From Hyphodiscus hymeniophilus (Eukaryota > Ascomycota > Leotiomycetes > Helotiales > Hyphodiscaceae): DNA of 64,000 nt. The stretch is from contig VNKQ01000012.1 in NCBI GenBank assembly GCA_016508695.1, positions 124,001 to 188,000 of the forward strand, read 5' to 3'. The notes under the pieces were generated by a model that saw nothing but the letters and a program-made list of their open reading frames with translations, ran no database searches and was not told where the DNA came from. Of the stretch, positions 25,722 to 35,212 are shown in pieces (the first letter of the stretch is position 1; each line of letters opens with the position of its first letter). The translations under genes were made by a program, and so were the position numbers.

Positions 25722-27460
25722 TTAAACAGTTATTTTCTCAGCGGCCTTCTTGGCAACTCTGACTCTTCCTTCGTCCCTGGCCTCAAGCCGATAATTGAAA
25801 TTAATCTTTGCCTCTCGGATTTCGTTTCCATCTTTGTCCAGTGGTCGTCGGATGTTAATTGCCCATCCCAACTTGGCAAGCATAATGACGCAAGTCCGTT
25901 CCCCGAAGTCAACCCCAGGACACGACCGTCTGCCATAGCCAAAAGCAGCGAAGCCTTGGCAGTTAGGGTAAATAGTCAGAGGCTCTTTATAGGTTGGATA
26001 GGAGGGCTCAAGATAACGTGCGGGATTAAACAGTTCCCCATCTGGGTAGGTATCCTTATCCGTAAGGACAGCGCTAGTATTGTAAGCTTTCTATAATTAA
26101 AACAACGATGCTGAAAAGTAAAGCTTACGCAAAGTTTGTGTGAAACACTGTTCCTTTCTCAAAAAAGAGACCCTCGTAGATATCATCCTCCTCCAAGCGA
26201 TGGGGAAGACCCGCTTCCCTTGAGTGACCCCTGTATCGAAGTGCCTCTTTGACAATTGCTCTCACCAAGGGAAGGTTGGGAATATCGTCAAAATTTGGCA
26301 ACCTATCTTTGCCGACCACCCGGTCAATCTCTTCGTGAAGTTTTCTCTGCCACTCAGGATATTCCATCAACAAATACAAAGCTACAAGCAAGGCATCATG
26401 AGGATTATGAGTACCAGCACCGATCATTGCTTGATACGTGTAAGCCATCTCATCGTCCGTAATAGGGTATTCACTTCGATTGAGAAGAAAGTGCCGATAG
26501 ATGGAGTCCTTGGCGGAACCCTCCTTGATGCTTTTCTCGATCCTACGCCTCAGTGAATACATCTGCTCTATATTATCCTTCCTCAGAGTTTCCATCGCCC
26601 GGAAGCTGGGGAGCAACCAGGAAGGCAAACCCCGCAAGAAAGAGAAGGTGTTACTGGGGAATGAGTCAAGGCGGAAGCCCTTCATGAATCTGGATCTAAA
26701 CTCTTCATTCTCAAGGACATAGGGATCAGATGCTGAGCTGACAGTAAAACCCATCAGTGCGCTAGTGAGAACAGAGTAAGAGTAGCGTACGAACTGGTCG
26801 TCAGATGTTGACGGTGACTGGAGCAGGTAATGAAGGGTAAGGGTTGCTTCATCGTTCATCAGACTTTGATACTTTTTATTGGAGGTGATGGACACGGCGC
26901 TGTGGATAAAGTTCCTTTCACGACGCCATCCCTCTATGGGTTATTAGCAACAGCCTGAATGGGGAAAGTTTATATCTTCCTGCCAGCAGATCACTGAACA
27001 GTTTACTTACCGTCTTTAGGTCTTAGAGCGGGGTTTTGATTCATGGTCATGACACCCACTGCATGGGGAACATAACGATCCGAATATTTGCCACCTCTCT
27101 TGATAAACAGATCCTTCGTCACCTTATCGTCGGATATGATCACTTGCTTCTCGCTTCCGACGCTGAACTGGACAATGGGACCGTACTCCTCAGCCCATTT
27201 ACGGAGAATGGGAGTGTGTTTGCCCTGAGCAGCGGCCAATTCCAGAGCGTTACCAAAAAAGGGCCATCCTGTTTAGTGATCGTCAGTCGTGACACTGAAG
27301 GAGTGCCAATCGAAGCAATATTACCTTTAGGACCTGGCGGAAGTTTAGCACCTTTCATGCGCCGATGTCTTGAGATGAAACCAACAATAAAGTAAGTCGC
27401 AATCCCCAGAAGGGACAGCCACCAGATTTCTGATGCTGATGCGAGTCTTGGATCAGGCAT
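25722..27460 (-). CDS. Cytochrome P450 (P450-1)
   Basis: Four exons on the minus strand: 27,460-27,325, 27,268-27,011, 26,933-26,129 and 26,073-25,722, giving 516 residues, normal for a microsomal fungal P450. An N-terminal membrane helix (WWLSLLGIATYFIVGF) is followed by the hinge LPPGPKGWPFFG. The K-helix reads EALR (about residue 360), the PERF-like segment FNPARYLEP, and the heme loop FGYGRRSCPG (about 441) is canonical. The I-helix is not: MIGAGTHNPHDALL (about 302) has His-Asn where an acidic residue and Thr normally handle protons for oxygen activation. The last acceptor (26,074) was chosen because it alone keeps the TD-K-D-TYPDG block in frame. It shares a 648-bp promoter with the NRPS gene. 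Substrate unknown. Confidence 0.9.
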
Positions 27461-28108
27461 TTCTTCTTGTCCGCAGGTTTTTCATATACTCATTTTCTTT
27501 CCACTCATGCGAAAAGAATTCTTATATACAGCATATTAGTCAGAGTGTGTTTTAGATTCCTCTAACGGAAAGATTAACCATAGCTAACGCTAAATCGAGA
27601 AACTCCGAGAAGAGTTCAGAAAGTTTCTTCTTAACGTCTATTAGACGCACGATTTAGCACGAATTAGGAAATTCCGAATCCAGATGTTAAGACTTTACTT
27701 AAGTTGTGTAAAAGTCAGCTAACCTATTATGGTCTAAGCTATATGTATATGACCTAACCTTGTAGAACCCGCTTTAGCTCTTCCTTCTGTATACTCCTCT
27801 ACTATGACTACTTTATGTATTCAATCGCGATCCCCTATTTATATCTCCAGGCAGGAATGGGGAATTGTGTCTCAGTCTCCATGATATCGGAAACGAGAGC
27901 TGGGTACTGCTTATGGACCACGTTCTCCTTATAACTAAAGTGGAGCGACAGATGAGTCCGGCGATTGCGAAGTTGTGCAAAGAGAACGACCACGCACGAC
28001 AGAGCTTGGAAGTAGGCCAATTTCCCTATAAATACCTTCGATATCTCTCTACTATTAGGCTCCGCCCCTCACCCTAGGCCAGAGACTTCGATCTCATCCA
28101 TAATCAAT
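27461..28108. promoter_or_regulatory. Bidirectional promoter of P450-1 and NRPS
   Basis: Divergent start codons at 27,460 (minus) and 28,109 (plus). A TATATAAG-like box lies on the minus strand at about 27,531-27,540, and a TATAAATA box on the plus strand at 28,027-28,034, each 70-80 bp upstream of its ATG. The palindrome TCGCGA lies near 27,827. Co-regulation of the two genes is likely from the layout. Confidence 0.6.
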
Positions 28109-31100
28109 ATGCCAGAGGCCCTCATCGGCACCAGCCCTTCCCTAGACAGACGCTGGGTGGGCAAGTCATCGTTTTCTGCTAGTCTTGAGGAAGTCTACAA
28201 GCCTCATATTTTTCGCGCAGCATGGCTGGTTCTTCTAGCTCGTTATTCCCGCGCCGACATGATAGAAGTGAAGGACATCGGGGAGTCTGGTTCTTTCGAA
28301 ATCAACACCGAGTCAAGCACTGATCTAGGCAATTTTCTCGACCAAGTCTACAAGAGCACAGTTGGCGACGCTTGCTTCACGTACGGAGCCACAAATACCT
28401 TTCCCCTAGCGGAAAGCCGCCTTGATCTTAAGCACACAAAGTTTGCTACGGCATTCTTCCACAACGTGGTACACGATGCCGACTTGAGCTCATGCCACAT
28501 TATTATCGAGGTTACTGACAGCTCTGTTACCGTTTCCGTTGACGAATCACTCTCATCTCAGAAACACGATGCCGGCCTACCCAAGCGCCTTGCTGGTCAG
28601 CTTAAAGCTGTCGCTGTTCAACTTCAAAACGCCAAATTTGAATCAACCATTGGCGCCATTGAGTTCATGGGGTCTTCTGACTGGGCAGACGCGGATAAGA
28701 GTGAGCTTCCCTACCCAGAGTTGAAGCATGATACACTACATAATATGATGCTTCGGGATTCGCTTCCAGATTCACCAGCTGTGGAGGCCTGGGATGGAAA
28801 ATTGACATATGGCGAACTCGATCGTGCGTCAAGCGTCTTAGCTAGAAAGCTACGAAAAGTTGGCGTCGGCCGTGGTTCTTATGTTCCTCTGTTCTTCGAC
28901 AAGTCCTTGTGGCATCCAGTATGCATGTTTGCCTGCTCGAAAATTGGGGCTATATTTTTTACTATTCCTTTTGACATGCCTTCGGGTCGTGTAAAATCTA
29001 TCCTCAATCACCTCAAAGACAGTCAAGGTCGAACAAGTCGAGTAGCTTTGAGCTCAGTTAGACAAGATGAACGAGCGGCAGCATTTGTCCCTACTGTCAT
29101 ACAAGTGGATGCAAATACAGTCAGCGATAATGTCGACGGCTTTGACAGCATCAGCGAAGGCGAGAATCAGGACGACCCCACTGTCAAGCCCAAGGATGTT
29201 GCATACCTGGTCTTCACCTCGGGGACTACTGGAATTCCCAAGATTATCGCCATTGCACATTTCAACATTTGTAGCTTTATCCCGGCCTGGATCGCCCTTC
29301 GCGGTCACTCTGGTGGTTTAGGTGTGCGGCATAGCCAGATTCTTTCTTATGCATTCGATATGTCCATGGTAGAAAGCCTTGTCTCTCTGTGTACGGGTTC
29401 TTGCTTATGCATTCCGTCGGAAAACGAGCGCGTGGACGACCTCGGGAGAGCATTGGTCCGGTACGGCATTACACATCTCCACACTACGCCGTCACTCTCT
29501 GAAATCCTCGACCCTGATGACATGCCTGAGCTCAAGCATGTCCACTTTAGCGGAGAGTGGATAACTCACAGCTTAGTAAACAGGTGGCTTCCAAAGATCG
29601 ATGTCCTTTTGACTTACGGCACTGCCGAGATCACCAACGAATGTAGTGGAGCGCGGGTATCTCTAGAGCCAGGCTTTAGCAATGGTTGTATCGGGCGTCC
29701 GTTTGGAGCCCGCATGTACATCACTAATCCCGATAACCCGCACCAGCGAATGCCGCGGGGATTCGTAGGGGAGATCATCGTTGAAGGCCCTGGCGTCTCC
29801 GAAGGTTATGTCGCGAGCCCAGAGACCACAGTCAAGGCTTTTGTTCAAGACTTGGTGTGGGCGCCGGCCATCCAACACAAGCCACGCCGATTTTATCGTA
29901 CTGGCGATCTCGGATATCAGGCTGCTGATGGTCTCTTTGTTTGCCGTGGTCGTAGCGACCTTCAAGTCAAGATCCGCGGACACCGTATCGAGCTCGCCGA
30001 GGTCGAAAGCACCATCAAGTCCTTCATGCCCAAAGTAGGTCCTGTGGTTGCAGAGACTGTCGTGCTACGTGGAGGTATGAAAGTGCTGGTGGCTTTCCTA
30101 CAGCTCGATACAACGCTATCAATGGAGTGGGAAGATCTAATCGAAAGCCTGAAAGAGCATCTTCCGGAAATGCTGGCCCCAGCCTCCATACCGTCATCCT
30201 TCATTATGATCAATCGCATACCACTAGGACGCACTGGAAAAGCTGATCGCAAGAAGCTAAAGGACATGATTGGGAACATATCTATGTCAGAGCTTCTTCG
30301 CATCAAGACATTGCCGGTAGCGTCTGGACAAAGCAGCTCGCTTGTGTCTCCAAGTGTTGGAGCCAAAGGGACTCCTGACTGTAACAGAGTGCTGCATGAA
30401 ATATTGGTCTCGGTTCTGCCCTGTGATGTAAGCGAAATCACACCGAATGCCAACTTTTTTGCCCTGGGTGGCGACTCGCTGCTTGCTATGAAGACGGTCT
30501 CGTTGGCCAAGAAGAAAGGCATCACTCTTTCGGTCCGGCATATACTAAGAAACCCTACCTTAGCCGCGCTTACTCGGATCGTGGCAAGCTCAGAGAGGCC
30601 AACAAGGCGTCCCAAATCGCAGAAGGTAGCACAGCACGCCGAAACATTGCAGGACTTATGGTCTACAAAATCATCTCCGTCGCCGCTGGGGTCAGATGCC
30701 GAGACGACTACCGACACAGAAGCCAAGCGGGTGGAACAATGCTTGAGGAAATACCTCCCCATGGGTGGAGATTGTGCAATAATCACTCTCGTACCTAGAA
30801 AGATGGCGGCAGTGCTCGTCGCCTTTGTCGAATTGGGGCCAAGGACGACAGGCGTCGCCTTCGAAAGCGAAGTTGCGCAAATGCGACGGCAGCTGGCGAA
30901 GGATCTGCCCCGGCAGCTCGTTCCTATAGCCTTCTATCCAATGCCTCAACCTGCAGCTCACATACCTCACTCGATTCGCGAACAGCTCGCTGGGGATGCT
31001 GCTGCTGTTGAAGATGTCACTCTTGTCAGCCCCTACCAGCAAAAGACGATCAAGCTCATGCAACGGACTCGCGGCTTCGCGGCAGTCCGCCGGGAGTTCA

Positions 31101-32293
31101 CCATCCTTCCAGCAATGGACATTGATCGCCTGGCCAAGGCCTGGGACCTGGTAAGCTCCAGATTGCCGAGCATGCGCACACGCGTTGTCCTCAGCCGCGA
31201 GACGCAGACCCCGTACCTGGTGACCTTACTAAGCGGCGAGAAGCTGGAGATCTGCCACTATAGCACTGCCACCGCTGCCGAGGCGTACCTGGAGAGCTTC
31301 CGCCTTGCCGTGGGAAGTTTTGATTCAACCCTGATACGCGCGGCTGTTGTCCACGTAGCCGGCAGCGGGCCGCCGATCTTTGCGTGCGCCATGAGCCACG
31401 TCGTATATGATGGGTATACGGTTCAGGTGTTTTGGCAGGCTCTCAGCGACGCTTACTGGAGCGGCAATGTGCCTCAGACCCAGCTGCCCTACCGCCGCTA
31501 CATGGAACATCTTGCCAGCCTCGACCCAGCTCCTGCACGCCGTTTCTGGAAGCATTACCTTGACGGGGCCCAACCCGTCGAGTTCCCTTCCAAGCCGACA
31601 CCTGGGCATGTTTCGCACGTTGCGAGAAACATCCAGGCCGTAGAGTTCCCCTTCCCGCGCCGCCGTGGTTCACCCATCATGACGACGACCCTGGTGCGCG
31701 CCGCCTTGGGCTTGACCATCGGGAGCTGCACGGGTTCGGCTGACGTTGTCTCTCTCGAGCTGTTGAGTGGGCGTACCATACCCGTCGACGGCATCGAGAA
31801 CATGCCAGGTCCTACGATCAACGAGGTACCAATCCGCGTACGTGCTGATGATGGTATGATGGTCGTCGAACTGCTGGCGCGGATCCAGGAAGATGGCGCC
31901 GAGATCCTGGACCATGAGTCGACTGGGCTGGCCGCTATCTCAGATCTAAGTCCCGAGATCGCAAGCGTGGTTGGCAGCTTTAATTGTGGACTCGTCGTGC
32001 AACCTACGAATGAAGATGGGACCGAGGGGACGGATATGACTGAGTCGACGCTGCCGATGCAGCCGGCGTCAAGATACGAGGACCTGACGGGCCAGGTAGC
32101 TCTAGTCCTTTCGTGCAGGATCTATGCTGAGCGTATAGTCATACGCGCCCTACATGATCCAGAGGTCCTAGATGATGTGGCGGCCTGTGGTATGCTCGAT
32201 AGGTTCCGCTGCTTTATAGAAACTCTAGCGATGGCTGAAAGAGATGCCGGTATAACGGTCGGGGTGCTGAGAAGGTCTACCAAGTATAAGTAG
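28109..32293 (+). CDS. Single-module NRPS: truncated C - A - T - C
   Basis: An intronless gene of 1,394 residues. Residues 1-205 resemble the C-terminal half of a condensation domain (FRAAWLVLLARYSRAD) but lack the HHxxxDG half. The adenylation domain covers about 210-720, with LTYGEL, the core YLVFTSGTTGIPK (365), a variant A5 box TYGTAEITNE (501), YRTGDLG (596), GRSDLQVKIRGHRIELAEVE (613) and GRTGKADRKK (705). A carrier domain has FFALGGDSLLAMK, with the phosphopantetheine Ser near 789. A full condensation domain (about 970-1390) contains SHVVYDG near 1096, so the catalytic second His is kept and the first is Ser. There is no thioesterase or reductase. In such A-T-C proteins the final C domain usually joins the loaded amino acid to an amine or alcohol acceptor, which fits acylation of a terpenoid (inference). 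Confidence 0.92.
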   Translation: MPEALIGTSPSLDRRWVGKSSFSASLEEVYKPHIFRAAWLVLLARYSRADMIEVKDIGESGSFEINTESSTDLGNFLDQVYKSTVGDACFTYGATNTFPLAESRLDLKHTKFATAFFHNVVHDADLSSCHIIIEVTDSSVTVSVDESLSSQKHDAGLPKRLAGQLKAVAVQLQNAKFESTIGAIEFMGSSDWADADKSELPYPELKHDTLHNMMLRDSLPDSPAVEAWDGKLTYGELDRASSVLARKLRKVGVGRGSYVPLFFDKSLWHPVCMFACSKIGAIFFTIPFDMPSGRVKSILNHLKDSQGRTSRVALSSVRQDERAAAFVPTVIQVDANTVSDNVDGFDSISEGENQDDPTVKPKDVAYLVFTSGTTGIPKIIAIAHFNICSFIPAWIALRGHSGGLGVRHSQILSYAFDMSMVESLVSLCTGSCLCIPSENERVDDLGRALVRYGITHLHTTPSLSEILDPDDMPELKHVHFSGEWITHSLVNRWLPKIDVLLTYGTAEITNECSGARVSLEPGFSNGCIGRPFGARMYITNPDNPHQRMPRGFVGEIIVEGPGVSEGYVASPETTVKAFVQDLVWAPAIQHKPRRFYRTGDLGYQAADGLFVCRGRSDLQVKIRGHRIELAEVESTIKSFMPKVGPVVAETVVLRGGMKVLVAFLQLDTTLSMEWEDLIESLKEHLPEMLAPASIPSSFIMINRIPLGRTGKADRKKLKDMIGNISMSELLRIKTLPVASGQSSSLVSPSVGAKGTPDCNRVLHEILVSVLPCDVSEITPNANFFALGGDSLLAMKTVSLAKKKGITLSVRHILRNPTLAALTRIVASSERPTRRPKSQKVAQHAETLQDLWSTKSSPSPLGSDAETTTDTEAKRVEQCLRKYLPMGGDCAIITLVPRKMAAVLVAFVELGPRTTGVAFESEVAQMRRQLAKDLPRQLVPIAFYPMPQPAAHIPHSIREQLAGDAAAVEDVTLVSPYQQKTIKLMQRTRGFAAVRREFTILPAMDIDRLAKAWDLVSSRLPSMRTRVVLSRETQTPYLVTLLSGEKLEICHYSTATAAEAYLESFRLAVGSFDSTLIRAAVVHVAGSGPPIFACAMSHVVYDGYTVQVFWQALSDAYWSGNVPQTQLPYRRYMEHLASLDPAPARRFWKHYLDGAQPVEFPSKPTPGHVSHVARNIQAVEFPFPRRRGSPIMTTTLVRAALGLTIGSCTGSADVVSLELLSGRTIPVDGIENMPGPTINEVPIRVRADDGMMVVELLARIQEDGAEILDHESTGLAAISDLSPEIASVVGSFNCGLVVQPTNEDGTEGTDMTESTLPMQPASRYEDLTGQVALVLSCRIYAERIVIRALHDPEVLDDVAACGMLDRFRCFIETLAMAERDAGITVGVLRRSTKYK

Positions 32294-33193
32294 AAAAGCT
32301 CGCGCTTCGTTCTGGTCTAATGATGATCCAGGCTGGTGCACATATAGGCCGTCTCCCCCCTTCTCCTTCCCTCTCCTTCCCTTCCTCCATTACCGCCAGC
32401 CCCAAGAATAGGTGCAGAAGCAGCTTTTTATCAGATGTTTATTAAGCTTTGATATGACAAAGAGATCGTGTGATCATATATCGGGTTTCAAGGGAGACAG
32501 TCGGCTCACGTCCGATTGAATAATCGTATGAACTGTTCTGTATTGTGGTGCGTCTAAGAAGAGAAGCTTCTCGGTGCGAGGGGAAATGTCTACCTTACAG
32601 TGGTGGGGCCTTGGTTTGAGTAGTCAGCTGATTATTAGCCATATAGTCTTAGAAAATTCAATAGTTCACTTATTTCAGTGCTACGTCGACTATTGAATAC
32701 ATCTGATAATTACTCTGCATGATAATCTAATTCACATTAACATTTAGGATATGAGGCGATTAAATTGATTTTCATGGTCGATAATCCTGATGATCAAAAT
32801 TATCCTGATTGGTCAGAAATGAGCGCGGCTCCCGCACACGTGATGTGGCCCGCACACTAGCCTACGCACTACCCCCTCGTACTTACCCACCTAGGTATAA
32901 CCTTGACAATTCGGCATTGATCTTCATTTACAACCATCTGCTTAGAACTTATGTTTGAGACTTCATAAATTATAACATGCAAAGATGAAACAGCTTCAAA
33001 TCGTATCTCGTAGGCGTCTATTTGTTGTCCTCCGCCTGCAGGGGTAATGAGGGTGCTCTGAGTGTTTAAGGATCACAGTATGTAACAATATTTTGAGGCA
33101 AGCTAGCTCAGTTTGCAATCGGGAAAACAATGCAGGAAATGAAAGTGAAGACGGAAGTACACGTAGTCTAATAACACTCCTTACTAGTTTGTG
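32294..33193. other. Intergenic between convergent NRPS and SDR genes
   Basis: About 900 bp with a CT-rich tract at about 32,350-32,395 and AT-rich sequence around 32,640-32,830. No open frame, repeat or RNA gene is recognised. It presumably holds both 3' UTRs. Confidence 0.5.
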
Positions 33194-34275
33194 TTAAATC
33201 GCCAAACTTGGTTTATACTCCTTCAACAAAGTCAACACCTCCGTCCACGCCCGCTTTTGCAAACCCTTCCACTCGCCTTCATTTAGTCCAGGAGACCAGT
33301 CGTCAAACTGGTCATTGACCCACATCCTCCCATTTGCCTTCTCACCTTGCATTAATCCAGTTACTAAGGTTCTGCATCCTTCCTCGGCTGACCTTGCGCC
33401 GATCGCATCGAGAGACAACCTCACGCTCAACGGGAAGTTCCTCAATAACTCCGTCTTGCATTGGCCTGGACAACACGCCAAGAGAATCGGACTTCCAGCA
33501 CTGTAAATTTTCCCTTGGGCTCCTCCAAGAGACGCCACAAGTCCTTCGAGAATTAGCATTAGAAGGAGCCTAGGCTCGTAATACCCCCTTTGAGTCGTCC
33601 AGCGATCACGGTTATTGAAAAATCGGAGTATACTTGCCGACGAGTCTTCCAAAAGAGGAGCGACGTCTTCACTTGTAACACTACAGTAAGTGACAGAGTT
33701 CACAAATTCTAACACACTGCCCGGTGTCGCCTTGAGGAGTGGCAGCAGTTCGATTGCAACTAAAGTTGCGGAGAGCACATTAACCTTGAGGGCTATATCC
33801 CATCCATCATCAGTCGTTTTACGCTCTGGGAAAACCACACCAGCGCTCAGAATAACGCAGTCCAACGTCTGTGTTGACTGCTTAACTGCCTCGGTGAACT
33901 GGCTGACAGAAGCGAAGGACGTATATTCGATAGGGAAGACCTCAATCACAGAGCTATCGAGGGATGTCACTTGAGCAAGGATCATATCTTTTGTAGCCTC
34001 CCCTTTTGCAACCGTTCGAGTGCCGAGGATCAGCTTGTTGGGACTAAGGGCTGCAATTTTCAAGGCGGCTTGATAGCCCTACAGAACAACTTTGTCTTAG
34101 TATTTAGATCTGGTATTTCTGGGTTTGGTGGAGACCGTACAATACCAGTATTGCATCCGGTGACAAGCACCGTTTTCCTCTCAAAGGTTTTGGTAGGCTC
34201 CGCAGGAGGCTTGTGACGTGCATCACGTAGGTAGGCATCAGTGATTTTGCCATGGGGGCCGTTGAATTGTACCAT
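33194..34275 (-). CDS. Short-chain dehydrogenase/reductase, variant active site
   Basis: Two exons, 34,275-34,141 and 34,078-33,194, with a 62-bp intron, giving 339 residues. The intron falls inside the cofactor-binding motif: the spliced protein reads TGCNTGIGYQAAL, the Rossmann TGxxxGIG loop of NAD(P)-dependent SDRs. DCVILSAGV is the conserved second strand (NAG-like), and LKVNVLSATLVAIELLPLL fits the following helix. The expected catalytic Tyr-x-x-x-Lys is replaced by YYEPR, so Lys is Arg, and the Ser-bearing strand reads FVNSVTYCS. It belongs to the large retinol-dehydrogenase/WW-oxidoreductase-like fungal SDR group. It may oxidise or reduce a pathway intermediate, but the altered motif leaves activity open. 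Confidence 0.88.
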
Positions 34276-35212
34276 ATTGGGGCAAACTTTGCAACTATGG
34301 AAAGATAATTATCAGCTGCGAAAACTGCACGGACACGGCGGTAGTGTCATCGGACTTTGAACGAGAAGCCAAGAGTATATTGACAGGTGAATGATCCTTT
34401 AAGCACACTTACATTCCTGGGAAGAGAGACAAAGCTTTTACTTTTCAAAAGAAAAACGTTTCTTGGATCTGAGATGACCACTAGATCATTAAGGTTTATT
34501 TGCAAGTTCAGCCCTAACAGTATTGAGTTAGCATTTCCGAGCTTTTCGCATATCGTCTAGTTTCATCGCAAAATCTCTCTTCCTACCGGGAGCATTGATT
34601 ACCCCCGGACTTGCGTCTATGCTCGTGAGCTCCTCAGAACCTAGTAAGATATCGGATCCTCGCTCGTATTTACAGAACAGTGGTCAACTGGACGCGAAAT
34701 CGGGCTTACCTATGTAACCTCGCTTAGATTTTGCAATGTGATGCGGTAATATATTCGAGCAACTAATTTATGAATTGGTTTATACTATATTTAAGACAAC
34801 TTAGAATTGAATTAACTTAGATTAAGTATAATTATGCTAGGTAGAAAAACTTGGTTCAAACTAGAGCTAATTAAAGGGGCCCAAATTAAGAATTTAATAA
34901 TGCTCGCTGAAAGAAGCTTGCAAGATATAGCGGCAACTACTCAATTAGGAAATCCCGAACTAGAGGTGCACCCCAAGTTCTCTACCTCTGTAAATAATCG
35001 TATGTGCTCTGGTTCTTAATGGATATGCTCTAATTAAATAGCAGAGACAAAGCTTTCCTGGGCATTTTTGATTAATTAGAGTAGAACAATTTACAACAAA
35101 TCGAGCAATTGTTTCAAGGAAGTCACAAGCTTTGAGATCGAGAGATGTGCCAGGAGCTTTGCAACTTTATATCCTGTTTACAAAGACGTTTCTCTCGTCT
35201 ACAACTTAAAAC
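34276..35212. promoter_or_regulatory. Bidirectional promoter of SDR and glycosyltransferase
   Basis: Lies between divergent start codons. It contains a TTCCGAGCTTTT block at 34,535 that is shared with the SnoaL-like gene promoter (listed separately). A TTTATAT box at 35,166-35,172 lies about 40 bp before the glycosyltransferase ATG. The stretch 34,730-35,100 is locally AT-rich. Confidence 0.5.
34535..34597 (+). repeat. Dispersed ~63-bp block, copy A
   Basis: Begins TTCCGAGCTTTT, continues through TTCATCGCAAAATCT and ends near CATTG. It aligns to 40,278-40,343, with most differences being transitions. Either a shared regulatory element or a decayed repeat. Confidence 0.5.

Noticed and set aside
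26074..26128. Earlier splice acceptor (ATAG) in P450-1 intron 3
   Set aside because: It puts the heme-binding exon out of frame. The CTAG acceptor ending at 26,074 restores the conserved block.
29962..30786. 274-codon antisense frame inside the NRPS gene
   Set aside because: Shadow of the strongly coding A and T domains on the other strand.
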